In this document: positions 7,473-14,489 of the stretch, piece after piece
Numbering within the stretch: position 1 is the first letter of the stretch
Layout of the letters: each line of letters opens with the position of its first letter
Assembly: GCA_913063055.1 (NCBI GenBank)
Contig: CAJXZK010000036.1
Span: 1 to 32,151 of the forward strand
Direction: 5' to 3'
Length of the DNA stretch: 32,151 nucleotides
Source of the DNA: an uncultured bacterium
GTDB taxonomy: Bacteria; Cyanobacteriota; Vampirovibrionia; Obscuribacterales; Obscuribacteraceae
Program-made: the position numbers and the translations under genes
Notes under the pieces: generated by a model
Told to the model about the DNA's origin: nothing
The model's input: only the letters and a program-made list of their open reading frames with translations
The model's database searches: none

Positions 7473-8822
7473 ATGAAGACAAATGATGACGATCGCCGCG
7501 CTGCACTGATCGAACTTGGCGCCGAGGCTCTCGCTGATGTCATCCTCGAACTGGCATTAATCACAGATGAAGCAGACCAAACAATTGAGCGAATAGTCTC
7601 TGATGATTCCGCCAATATTGCTCGTATAGAAGAGCGCATTGCCAACTGCGTTTACGACGAAGAAGCCGACATCGCCGGACCAATTTTCTTTATTCAGCGA
7701 CTCGAATTTTTGTTGCACGATCTCAGTCGTAGTGTGCACGACAGCTTTGAAGGTTTCAGATTGACCTCTCTCTTTATTGAAAACGATCACTATGTCTTCG
7801 ATAACGTTCGCGACGACGGCACATTTTTGCGCATTTTTCAAAACGATGCAGTTGACTTGCTTATTGATTACGGCAGCGGATGTACCGACAAAGAGTGGCT
7901 CTGTCATCAGCTGTTCCGCCTTTATGACGAGGACGAAATTGGCTCTCGCTGGAATATTTTCGCTGGTGCTGCTGAATATATTCCTGATGAAAAACTGCGC
8001 ATGCTGATTGAGCGAATGCAGAGTGCTGTTAAAAGTAATCCTAGTGCTGAAGCGAAGTGGTCACATGCTTTAGAATCGCTGGCAATACAAATCAAAGATT
8101 TCGATCTGCTCGAGCAAACTCGCCTTGCCGGTAGCAGCACATTGTCTACCGCAGACATTTGCGAAATTGCGCGTTTGCGTTTAGACGCCGGCGACGCTTC
8201 CGGAGCGCTTGCCTTGCTGAAGAAGGTCGACGCTACCCGCAATCGTCAGACCGAATATAACAAATTGCTGCTCGCAGTCTACAAAGCGCTAGACATGAAA
8301 GATGAAGAGGCCGCGCAGGCATGGAAGTTGTTCAAGTCTGTGCGCAGCGAAGAAAATTTCGAGGCGCTTTTGCAGGCTATTGGTGAAAGTAAGCGTGAAG
8401 AGGTCATCGAGGGAGAGATGTCTGAAATCTTTGCCATGCATGGCGTGACATACTCCGACGCTCATTTTCTTTTAAATGGTAAACGCATTGATGATGCCGA
8501 GAAATATCTCTGGCAACATGTGGTGCCTCTTAAACGCGGTCTGTATGCCAATATTTTGCCTCTTGCTCAAGCAATGGAACTGAACGAGCGCCACCTCATG
8601 GCTAGTTTTTTATATCGAGTGGTGCTTGACGAACTGCTGCAACAAGGTTATTCGAAGTCTTATCATCACGGCGTTGGATATTTGCGCAAACTCGATGCCA
8701 TGTCTGAGAAAATCGCAGACTGGAAAGACATTGTGCCTCACGCCGATTATGTCAGCCAGCTGCGCACAACCCATAAATTGAAGGGTAGCTTCTGGAGACA
8801 GTATGGTGGGATATTGGGTTGA
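7473..8822 (+). CDS. DUF6880-like helical-repeat protein
   Basis: A 449-residue soluble, mostly helical protein. ATG 7473 is chosen because AAGGA lies about 5 bases upstream; a start at 7332 would add an unlikely 47-residue leader. The C-terminus has SKSYHHGVGYLRKLDAMS, then IADWKDIVPHADYVSQLR, then GSFWRQYGG. This is the H-x-x-Y-x-x-x-L-R...FW tail I associate with DUF6880-type proteins, whose function is unknown. The middle contains repeated helical pairs. The 3' quarter is duplicated in decayed form at 12040-12388, beyond the toxin-like island. The gene is convergent with that island, with only 62 bases between stops. Confidence 0.8.
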   Translation: MKTNDDDRRAALIELGAEALADVILELALITDEADQTIERIVSDDSANIARIEERIANCVYDEEADIAGPIFFIQRLEFLLHDLSRSVHDSFEGFRLTSLFIENDHYVFDNVRDDGTFLRIFQNDAVDLLIDYGSGCTDKEWLCHQLFRLYDEDEIGSRWNIFAGAAEYIPDEKLRMLIERMQSAVKSNPSAEAKWSHALESLAIQIKDFDLLEQTRLAGSSTLSTADICEIARLRLDAGDASGALALLKKVDATRNRQTEYNKLLLAVYKALDMKDEEAAQAWKLFKSVRSEENFEALLQAIGESKREEVIEGEMSEIFAMHGVTYSDAHFLLNGKRIDDAEKYLWQHVVPLKRGLYANILPLAQAMELNERHLMASFLYRVVLDELLQQGYSKSYHHGVGYLRKLDAMSEKIADWKDIVPHADYVSQLRTTHKLKGSFWRQYGGILG

Positions 8823-8884
8823 ACCAATAACTGCTCTCCCTGGATAATCGAATACCGCCTTCATTCGAGCGCACAAGTGCCTTA

Positions 8885-9226
8885 TTAGTCCTCCACAACG
8901 ACCCATGCCCCATCAATAAATCGTTTGAAAACGGTGCTCGCGTCGCCGGGTTTTTCCAGCTTGTGTAATTTGCGTAGATATTCGTAGTCGTCATTGCCAG
9001 GAACTGATACTGAATTTCCGTGACCCATTGATCCATCTGGCGTGCACTGTGAAATTTCCTGTGTTATGGAAAGATCATCCTGAAGCTGAGCCCACTGACT
9101 TCCTGTTCCATAGAGTGCTTCGCGTTCCGCTTTTAGACGTGCCGATTCTTCTGGTGTGTTGTCCGGTTCGGCAAGAATTCTTTCTGAAAGTCTTGCTAAT
9201 CGCCCTTTCTTTTTCTCTTCAGTCAT
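8885..9226 (-). CDS. Family-A small protein, third of the island array
   Basis: A 113-residue paralogue of the proteins at 9295, 9865 and 3389, sharing TPE, WAQLQDDLSI, DGSMGHG.S.S.PG, YE.LRKLHKLEKPGD, STVFKRFI.G.WVVVED. ATG 9226 is chosen because AAGGAT lies 7 bases upstream; an extra in-frame start at 9277 would add 17 residues and lacks support. It is closest to the orphan copy at 3389 in its central region (QDDLSI) and differs from its two island neighbours there. It is last in the minus-strand array behind the toxin-like gene. The immunity role is inferred. Confidence 0.78.
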   Translation of the reverse strand: MTEEKKKGRLARLSERILAEPDNTPEESARLKAEREALYGTGSQWAQLQDDLSITQEISQCTPDGSMGHGNSVSVPGNDDYEYLRKLHKLEKPGDASTVFKRFIDGAWVVVED

Positions 9227-9294
9227 GCGGCATCCTTCCCGGGCCTTCTCGTGACAAAGCCGCGGACGTTTGCGCAAATCTCTTTACGCTTGAG

Positions 9295-9654
9295 CTAAAT
9301 TTGTTGATCCAGATCATCGACAACCGTCCAAACGCCCTGTATCAGTCTCTTGTATACGGTGCTATCGTCACCAGGTTTAGTAAGTTTGTGCAATGATCGC
9401 AGCGCCTCATAGTCGGCATCGCTAGGTGCAGAAGATGAGCTGCCATGGGCGCATGTGCCATCCAAAAGAGTCTGCGAGATATCTGTGGCAATTGTTCCGT
9501 CTTCCTTCATTTCAGCCCACTGCCGTATTGTGCCTCGTAACGCCTCCCGATTGCGTTTCGATTCTTCAACTTGTTCAGGAGTGTTTCGTGGAGCATCCAG
9601 AAACCTTTCAATCAAGTCGTCTAGAGGATCTTTTGTATCTTTTTCGTCAGTCAT
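9295..9654 (-). CDS. Family-A small protein, second of the island array
   Basis: A 119-residue paralogue carrying the family signature (TPEQ, REALRG...QWAEM, LDGT..HGSSSSAP, YEALRSLHKLTKPGDDSTVYKR, W.VVDD). AAGGA lies about 10 bases before ATG 9654. Directly upstream is the deleted remnant of a second toxin-like gene, and this arrangement repeats the intact toxin-plus-family-A pair at 10217/9865. The most economical reading is that a toxin-immunity pair was duplicated, then the toxin half decayed while this gene stayed open. Confidence 0.78.
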   Translation of the reverse strand: MTDEKDTKDPLDDLIERFLDAPRNTPEQVEESKRNREALRGTIRQWAEMKEDGTIATDISQTLLDGTCAHGSSSSAPSDADYEALRSLHKLTKPGDDSTVYKRLIQGVWTVVDDLDQQI

Positions 9655-9861
9655 TTCGTGGTGATCCTTTCATAAGGCGTAAGCAGGCTGGAAATGCTCT
9701 CTTCATTTTGAGAGAACCTGGGTTGCTCGTCGTGATACCAGTTGAATGCGCGTACATATCTGCAAAGATTTCATCGCTTGCCAGCGTTCGTCTATTTCCT
9801 GTCCGAGCCATGCTATGTCGCGGAAAGGTTTGGCATAATAACGTATAATTTTGACAGCCAT
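9655..9861 (-). pseudogene. Deleted remnant of a second metallopeptidase-toxin gene
   Basis: Minus-strand sequence at about 9776-9840 matches the 576-aa gene at its residues 236-256 (AKPFRDIAWLGQ.IDERWQAM). Sequence at about 9655-9775 matches its last 39 residues (DEIFADMYAHSTG.TTSNPG through CLRLM). The two pieces meet at a shared GATGA (TCATC on the plus strand at 9771-9775). In the intact gene these GATGA sites lie at 11179-11183 and 10332-10336, so 847 bases are missing and the frame is shifted. The HExxH motif is lost. A 52-codon ORF from ATG 9861 to TGA 9703 remains in the first frame. The remnant sits exactly between two family-A genes. Confidence 0.85.
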
Positions 9862-9864
9862 GAT

Positions 9865-10215
9865 CTAATCCAAGTTTTCCACTACAACCCAAGAGCCATT
9901 GAGGTAGCGTTTGTAGACCGTGCTTGAATCGCCGGGTTTCTCAAGTTTGTGAAGCGCTCGAATCTCTTCGTAGTTGGAATTTCCTGGCGCTGATTCTGAA
10001 GCGCCATGGCTCTGTCTTCCGTCCAAAGAGTATTGTGAAATATCGATTGCAATAATATGGCCTGGCAGCATTTCGGCCCATTGTCTGGCTGTGCCCAGCA
10101 TTGCCTGGCGAATTTTTTTTGAGTCTTCAATTTGCTCTGGTGTAGGCGAAGCACCAGCTGTTAAGCGCTCTGTTAATCGGGCCAATCTTCCTTTCGCTTT
10201 GTCGTCTTCGTCCAT
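9865..10215 (-). CDS. Family-A small protein beside the toxin-like gene (candidate immunity protein)
   Basis: A 116-residue paralogue with the full signature (TPEQ, LGTARQWAEM, LDGRQSHGASESAPG, NYEEIRALHKLEKPGD, STVYKR, WVVVEN). Its ATG at 10215 comes one base after the stop of the metallopeptidase gene, whose last codons supply the GAGAGGAG ribosome site. The two are therefore co-translated. One-base spacing between a large effector and a small protein is the classic layout of a polymorphic toxin and its cognate immunity protein. Direct neutralisation is not shown by the sequence. Confidence 0.82.
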   Translation of the reverse strand: MDEDDKAKGRLARLTERLTAGASPTPEQIEDSKKIRQAMLGTARQWAEMLPGHIIAIDISQYSLDGRQSHGASESAPGNSNYEEIRALHKLEKPGDSSTVYKRYLNGSWVVVENLD

Positions 10216-10216
10216 A

Positions 10217-11947
10217 CTAGTACTCCTCTCTCATTAAGCGCAGGCAATTCGGGAAGGCATTTTTCATTTTTATCGAACCAGGATTACTAGTTGTTAGACC
10301 TGTAGAATGAGCATACATATCAGCAAATATCTCATCTCGTAATTGTTCCCAGGTAACTCGCTTCTCTGTGAAGAGCTGCATGTCCTTGATCTGAGTCGGA
10401 GTAAGCTTTGAGTAGTCAGACTTAAACGCTGCTACAAACTCTTTACTTTCAGACAAATACATCCCAAATTTATCGGTAAGAGCATTGAAAGCGTGTCCAA
10501 ACTCATGACGAATTCCAAACATCGCATCAGTGTTTTTGATCCAACTTTCTCGAGACCAAACTTCCTCAGCTAGAAAAATCCGTTTGTGGTTTCTATCGAA
10601 GCATCCAAGCATGCTGGGTAGATCATCGGGAAACAAATCCGTCATGCGTCGAATGGGAGTAATTTGGATGCCCTTCTTTGCGAGAAAGCCTAACTCCTCG
10701 TCGTCTAGCGAGTCAGCTATTCTCTTGATTTCCAGTGCAAACTTTTCAGAAGGTGGAAATTTTTCCAAGGCTGCTGTTATGTCTTTTTCCGTATCTCTTA
10801 GCGGCTTAACGTCATCACTCATTCGTGGAGAGTGCTCTCCGATATCATCGGCCTTTGAAAGCATTATATTTTCGTTCGGCGCCTTTGGTTTTATGACTTC
10901 GACGAATGAATCTTTCGGTGTGCGCGGGATGGGCATTAAATGACCCTCAGGAGTAACACCCATCGGCTGAGGAAGCAACTCATCCAGTATGCTCTCGATA
11001 AACTTGCCAGATTTCGCTCTTGCCGCACCGCCAAGTTGGCTCGCGTCTTTTCCTAACTGCTCAAGCGCTTCAATTACGTGCATACTCTTTGCTAGCTTTG
11101 CTGTGCCGAGACCAACAGCTAGTCCGGCCAAATTTTCAGTGGCTGCCTTCGTAACCACTCTCGTCTTTTCTTCTGGACTCATCGCTTGCCAGCGCTCGTC
11201 AATTTTCTGTCCGAGCCATGCTATGTCGCGGAAAGGTTTGGCATAATCACCAGTGGCACCGACATCGCCCAGATATGAGTCTGCAATAGTGAAGAGCCCC
11301 ACACAGCCAACAAACAATTTTCCAGCTGCCTCTTTGGCTTGAGCTGCTTTGCCTAGCGCAGCAGGATCGTTAGTCGCCAGCTCCCTGCTGAACTCTGCCA
11401 CTGCGCTAACCGATTTTCCGAGATTCTCGACCCCTTCAGTCAAGCTCACAGCGGCGTCGCCGAAGCCTGCGACTGCTCCTACAAATATTCTGTACTTCTG
11501 GTGGTCGAGCTCTTGCTGGAACGTCACTATTCCCGTGCCCACGATCTGCGCTTGTTTATCTAGCGGCAATGAGCCGATACGTTCCAAAATCGCTTGGGGC
11601 GTGATAACGACCTCTTCAACGCCGCCTTTGAGAGTTAGGTGCTTTTTGTCTGCAGATTCAGTCGCGTAGAACGATTTGTCACTTTCTTGTTCAGTCGGTG
11701 CTTTGGGCAAGTCTTTTTCTGTGAGTTGCGTTTTGCGAGACACCGTCGCACCAAATCCAACAATCTCAAGTGAGTGTTCCTGGTCGCCGCCAGCGCTACC
11801 GTTGTGCCGATCTGGATTAGCGTTCTCAGCTGCCTTTACTTGTGCTGACTCTACATTGCGCGTTCCCGTGTCGAATGCCCGGCCTTTGGAGCTGTCCGGG
11901 GCTTTCTCGTCGTGTTCTAGCTTCCGTTTGGGCTCGAGGTCTGACAT
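10217..11947 (-). CDS. Toxin-like protein with C-terminal HExxH zinc-metallopeptidase domain
   Basis: A 576-residue modular protein. Residues 1-105 are charged, low-complexity and probably disordered. Residues 110-330 are helical and Ala/Gly-rich (GTGIVTFQQ, FVGAVAGFGDAAVSL, ATENLAGLAVGLGTAKL). A linker at 330-385 follows, then a compact domain at 390-576. That domain holds HEFGH (H481, E482, H485) and DEIFAD with E539, matching the gluzincin pattern of two His plus a downstream Glu and resembling the lethal-factor-like (ATLF) group. No signal peptide or classical secretion domain is seen. GGAG lies about 5 bases before ATG 11947. A family-A gene follows one base downstream and a deleted duplicate lies beyond it. 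I infer an effector whose peptidase domain is the toxic part; a housekeeping protease is the alternative. Confidence 0.8.
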   Translation of the reverse strand: MSDLEPKRKLEHDEKAPDSSKGRAFDTGTRNVESAQVKAAENANPDRHNGSAGGDQEHSLEIVGFGATVSRKTQLTEKDLPKAPTEQESDKSFYATESADKKHLTLKGGVEEVVITPQAILERIGSLPLDKQAQIVGTGIVTFQQELDHQKYRIFVGAVAGFGDAAVSLTEGVENLGKSVSAVAEFSRELATNDPAALGKAAQAKEAAGKLFVGCVGLFTIADSYLGDVGATGDYAKPFRDIAWLGQKIDERWQAMSPEEKTRVVTKAATENLAGLAVGLGTAKLAKSMHVIEALEQLGKDASQLGGAARAKSGKFIESILDELLPQPMGVTPEGHLMPIPRTPKDSFVEVIKPKAPNENIMLSKADDIGEHSPRMSDDVKPLRDTEKDITAALEKFPPSEKFALEIKRIADSLDDEELGFLAKKGIQITPIRRMTDLFPDDLPSMLGCFDRNHKRIFLAEEVWSRESWIKNTDAMFGIRHEFGHAFNALTDKFGMYLSESKEFVAAFKSDYSKLTPTQIKDMQLFTEKRVTWEQLRDEIFADMYAHSTGLTTSNPGSIKMKNAFPNCLRLMREEY

Positions 11948-12039
11948 GTCTGCTCCGGAGCGATACTTGATTATACCCAGGCGGACTTTGTAATGTTGCT
12001 TCCGGTACAGATGCTTGTCTGCTGGTTTAGTTTAGGGGG

Positions 12040-12388
12040 CTCGCTGTCTACAAGGCGCTGGATATGCACGATGAAGAGGCCGTGCAGGCCTAGAAGTTGT
12101 TCAAGTCTGTACGCCAACATTTTGCCTCTTGCTCAAGCAATGGAACTCAACGAGCGCCACCTCATGGCCAGTTTCTTGTATCGAGTGGTGCTTGATGAAC
12201 TGCTGCAGCAAGGTTATTCGAAGTCTTATCATCACGGTGTTGGATATTTGCGCAAGCTCGATGCCATGTCTGAGAAAATCGCAGATTGGAAAGACCTTGT
12301 GCCTCACTCCGACTATGTCAGCCAGCTGCGTAAAGCCCACAGTCTGAAGGGTAGCTTCTGGAGCCAGTATGGCGGGATTTTGGGTTAA
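12040..12388 (+). pseudogene. Decayed partial copy of the DUF6880-like gene
   Basis: 12040-12110 matches 8271-8341 and 12106-12388 continues as 8540-8822. The jump removes 203 bases, and both deletion ends share TCTGT (8337-8341 and 8540-8544; 12106-12110 here). The deletion shifts the frame, and a TAG replaces a Trp codon before it. The C-terminal part stays open and very similar to the parent (IADWKDLVPHSDYVSQLR against IADWKDIVPHADYVSQLR), so the copy is fairly recent. Similarity continues a few bases past the stop. It lies on the far side of the toxin-like island from its parent, in the same orientation. Confidence 0.88.
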
Positions 12389-12391
12389 ACC

Positions 12392-12411
12392 ATATTCCCG
12401 TACGGGAATAT
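12392..12411. promoter_or_regulatory. Operator-like palindrome O1
   Basis: A perfect 20-bp palindrome with core TTCCCGTACGGGAA at 12395-12408, four bases after the stop of the DUF6880 relic. It has the same 14-bp pattern as O2-O4 upstream of the HipB-like gene. Its centre is 50 bp from O2. Confidence 0.6.
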
Positions 12412-12439
12412 TTTCTGCTTTCCCGGGTTTATTGACTGC

Positions 12440-12494
12440 AAATCTTCCTTAACGGGAAGTATTTGTTTTTAAATCTTCCCGTTAAGGAAGATTT
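12440..12494. promoter_or_regulatory. Paired operator-like sites O2 and O3 forming a 20-bp inverted repeat
   Basis: O2 is TTCCTTAACGGGAA (12445-12458) and O3 is TTCCCGTTAAGGAA (12476-12489), exact reverse complements of each other. The flanks match too, so 12440-12459 and 12475-12494 form a perfect 20-bp inverted repeat around a 15-base AT-rich loop. Each site is itself a near-palindrome (TTCC...GGAA). This argues for two protein-binding sites; a terminator is less likely because only a short T run (ATTTT) follows the right arm on the plus strand. Confidence 0.6.
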
Positions 12495-12525
12495 TGCCCC
12501 TATTTTCGCCCGTGTCATGTTATTG

Positions 12526-12539
12526 TTACCGTACGGGAA
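12526..12539. promoter_or_regulatory. Operator-like site O4 next to the HipB-like start
   Basis: TTACCGTACGGGAA differs from O1 by one base and ends 17 bases before the ATG at 12557. At this position it could cover the promoter or ribosome region, as expected for autorepression. Its centre is 50 bp from O3, mirroring the O1-O2 spacing. Confidence 0.55.
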
Positions 12540-12556
12540 GGCGGAATGGTAAGGCT

Positions 12557-12787
12557 ATGATAAAAGCAATTAGTTCCGCAGATGACCTGGCTCAGTTCGT
12601 CAGAGAACATCGAAAATCTTTAGGCATGACTCAGGTCGACCTCGCTGGTGCGTGTGGGTTGGGTCCACGTTTCGTCGGAGATTTGGAAAGAGGCAAACCA
12701 ACGTGTGAGATTGGGAAGACACTACAACTCTTGACCATGCTTGGTATCGAACTGACGGCAGTTACGAGAACCGACAGCAATGACTAA
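12557..12787 (+). CDS. HipB-like XRE-family regulator without a HipA partner
   Basis: A 76-residue helix-turn-helix protein. The helices run VREHRKSLGMTQVDLAGACGL then GPRFVGDLERGKPTCEIGKTL, followed by a short LTMLGIELTAV strand. This is the pattern of the y4mF/couple_hipB family of antitoxins, which normally precede a hipA gene. ATG 12557 is preceded closely by TAAGG; the longer ORF from 12494 has no support. No hipA-like sequence follows: 12788-13016 holds no open frame of note. Four operator-like palindromes lie upstream, consistent with autoregulation. It differs in sequence from the HTH gene paired with hipA at 15746. Confidence 0.85.
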   Translation: MIKAISSADDLAQFVREHRKSLGMTQVDLAGACGLGPRFVGDLERGKPTCEIGKTLQLLTMLGIELTAVTRTDSND

Positions 12788-13016
12788 CTTGCACAGTGAG
12801 CAGATGGAAGCCCGCTTGAGTACCTGAGTTTAATACGCCTGGCCAAAACCACCGGTGGTGCCCCTGAAAACATCGTTCGCTCGTTGCACGCAATTGTGAC
12901 ACGAGTGTGAAATAGGCGACGAAAAACGCTGCGAATATGTCGTAATCCGACCATGTACAACGCACTGTCCAATGGCTATTCTGAATGCATCCCCCCTCGC
13001 AACGGTGTTCTAAATC

Positions 13017-14006
13017 ATGGCCAATCATTCAGATAAGTGTGATGCTAATCAAATGGACAACACTCAAAATTATGCCACCAACGAACAGACTTCCGCTAGT
13101 GCAAAACTGAGCGAAGAAGCTTACCAGCAAGCGCCAGCACGAGAAGCTTTCCAGCAAGCGCCAGCACCAGAAGCCTGCCCGCCTAAACCTGAGCAAAGAG
13201 CATGCGAGCCAGAGCCCAAATTTCATGGTCTCAACCTCGGACTCTTCAAGATTGGCTTCCGCAATCATTCTCTGTCACTTGGTGTCAACATCGGTATTGC
13301 TAAAGTAGGCGCAGAAATCGGTCAAGAAACCAGAGTAGATGCTGGCGTCAATCTCGGCCCCATCGGTGCGCGAGGCGGCGTCGGTGTAGGCGTCGATCGT
13401 CATGGCCTGCACACCGATGTAGGCGGCCGCGTTCATGCTGCAAAGCTTGTAGACACAGGCGCTGCAGTAAAAGCCAATCTCGGTCCGAAAAGTAGTGTTC
13501 ACGCTGACACCGGCGCCAAAGTATTGTTTGCACATACCCGCCATACATTTGAATCTAGTGTAGGCGACGACGGCTTCAACAACGGCTATAAAGGCGACGT
13601 AGGCCTGGCTAAGGTAGTTGGTGTACAAGCAGGCGGTCACGCCAATCTCAATGACGATTCATCTTTCGGCGGCCGTGCCCGAACAAATCTAGGTGAGGCT
13701 TCACTGGGAGCAGGCGCCGACATCAACACCAAGAATAATTCGGTGATCAATCCTGACGTACACATCAGCGCCGACTCCGGAGAAGAGAAAGCTCGCTTCA
13801 ATGTAGGTGCGCAAGTCGGACCGAAGCTGGATGTAAGAGCAGGCACCGGCTATAGTGCCATAGATCGTTACAACGACTATAACAGCGGCGAAGTAAGCGT
13901 CGGCGTCGGTGCCAGCGGTATCGGAGCACAATCAGTGGTGCAACACAATGAACGCCAAATTTTAAGAAAGTTCGGTTGGGGTCCTGACTATATGGCTGAC
14001 TTCTAA
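13017..14006 (+). CDS. Gly-rich repetitive protein
   Basis: A 329-residue protein. Residues 1-70 are polar and include two copies of a nine-residue repeat (EAYQQAPAR / EAFQQAPAP). From about 70 to the end it is a long series of short Gly/Ala/Val segments (VNIGIAKVGAEIG, VNLGPIGARGGVGVGV, VGVQAGGHANL, GEVSVGVGASGIGAQS) suggesting a beta-rich repeat structure. It has no signal peptide, no Cys-based motif in the repeat part, and no clear ribosome site before ATG 13017. Function is unknown. The composition would suit a structural or surface-associated protein, or the scaffold part of a larger repeat family. Confidence 0.75.
   Translation: MANHSDKCDANQMDNTQNYATNEQTSASAKLSEEAYQQAPAREAFQQAPAPEACPPKPEQRACEPEPKFHGLNLGLFKIGFRNHSLSLGVNIGIAKVGAEIGQETRVDAGVNLGPIGARGGVGVGVDRHGLHTDVGGRVHAAKLVDTGAAVKANLGPKSSVHADTGAKVLFAHTRHTFESSVGDDGFNNGYKGDVGLAKVVGVQAGGHANLNDDSSFGGRARTNLGEASLGAGADINTKNNSVINPDVHISADSGEEKARFNVGAQVGPKLDVRAGTGYSAIDRYNDYNSGEVSVGVGASGIGAQSVVQHNERQILRKFGWGPDYMADF
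13116..13169 (+). repeat. Two tandem 27-bp units inside the Gly-rich gene
   Basis: Units 13116-13142 and 13143-13169 differ at two positions, and the start of a third unit (GAAGCC) follows at 13170. Because 27 is a multiple of three, the repeat adds nine residues per copy (E-A-[YF]-Q-Q-A-P-A-[RP]) without breaking the frame, so copy number could vary. Confidence 0.8.
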
Positions 14007-14022
14007 GAGCAAGAAATTTAAG

Positions 14023-14057
14023 AGTCAGAATTTCTCTTGCGCCGTGAAATTCTGACT
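14023..14057. terminator. Hairpin between convergent genes, probable bidirectional terminator
   Basis: AGTCAGAATTTC (14023-14034) and GAAATTCTGACT (14046-14057) form a perfect 12-bp stem with an 11-base loop, 16 bases after the stop of the Gly-rich gene and 17 before the stop of the convergent gene. No long T run follows on either strand, so strength is uncertain. Confidence 0.5.
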
Positions 14058-14074
14058 ACTAAAACCTAAGGCTA

Positions 14075-14434
14075 TTAATCATTGGGACCAATGCTGGTGA
14101 ACAAATATTTGCCCTTTACTTTTTCAAAGTAGAATATTTCTTCGCCGCAGAAAGCACAGTAGTTGTTTTTGTCAGCTAAAGGCTTTTGTTTGACTAAGCA
14201 ATCTCTGGTTTTCTTCGGGAAAAGTTTGTCGCAGTATTTGATGAATTGCGCCTTGTTCAGTTTTCCGTCATAAGACTCAAAAGGCAAACTCGATAAGCTG
14301 GAAATTGCTTCTTTATCGTTTTTGGCAAGAGCCGATTTAAAATCACTCCAAAAACTATCAAATGCAGCATCTTTAGCTGAAGCCGCAGACAATGAACAAA
14401 CTAAAGCGACAATTAAAAACAAAGTTCGCAGCAT
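14075..14434 (-). CDS. Small secreted protein
   Basis: 119 residues from ATG 14434. An in-frame TTG five codons earlier overlaps the GGAG that serves this ATG. The N-terminus is a typical signal peptide (MLRTLFLIVALVCSLSAASAK, cleavage probably after ASA). The mature part is about 100 residues, with helices, four Cys (including CAFC) and a C-terminal YFEKVKGKYLFTSIG segment. It probably acts in the periplasm or at the surface. No family is recognised. It follows the hipBA operon on the same strand but is separated by 55 bases. Confidence 0.75.
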   Translation of the reverse strand: MLRTLFLIVALVCSLSAASAKDAAFDSFWSDFKSALAKNDKEAISSLSSLPFESYDGKLNKAQFIKYCDKLFPKKTRDCLVKQKPLADKNNYCAFCGEEIFYFEKVKGKYLFTSIGPND

Positions 14435-14489
14435 GAATGGTTTCTCCAATTTCTCCGGCCAATTCTAGCAATGTTTTTGTTAGGGCAGG

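Noticed and set aside
8835-8860. Small hairpin TCGAAT/ATTCGA between the DUF6880-like gene and family A
   Set aside because: Only six pairs with a nine-base loop and no T run; too weak to call a terminator.
9426-9848. 140-codon plus-strand ORF across the second family-A gene and toxin remnant
   Set aside because: It is antisense to sequences that align with paralogues on the minus strand, so the minus-strand reading is the real one.
12788-13016. Search for a hipA remnant after the orphan HipB-like gene
   Set aside because: None of the frames read here shows HipA motifs; only a short CCACCGGTGG palindrome was noted.
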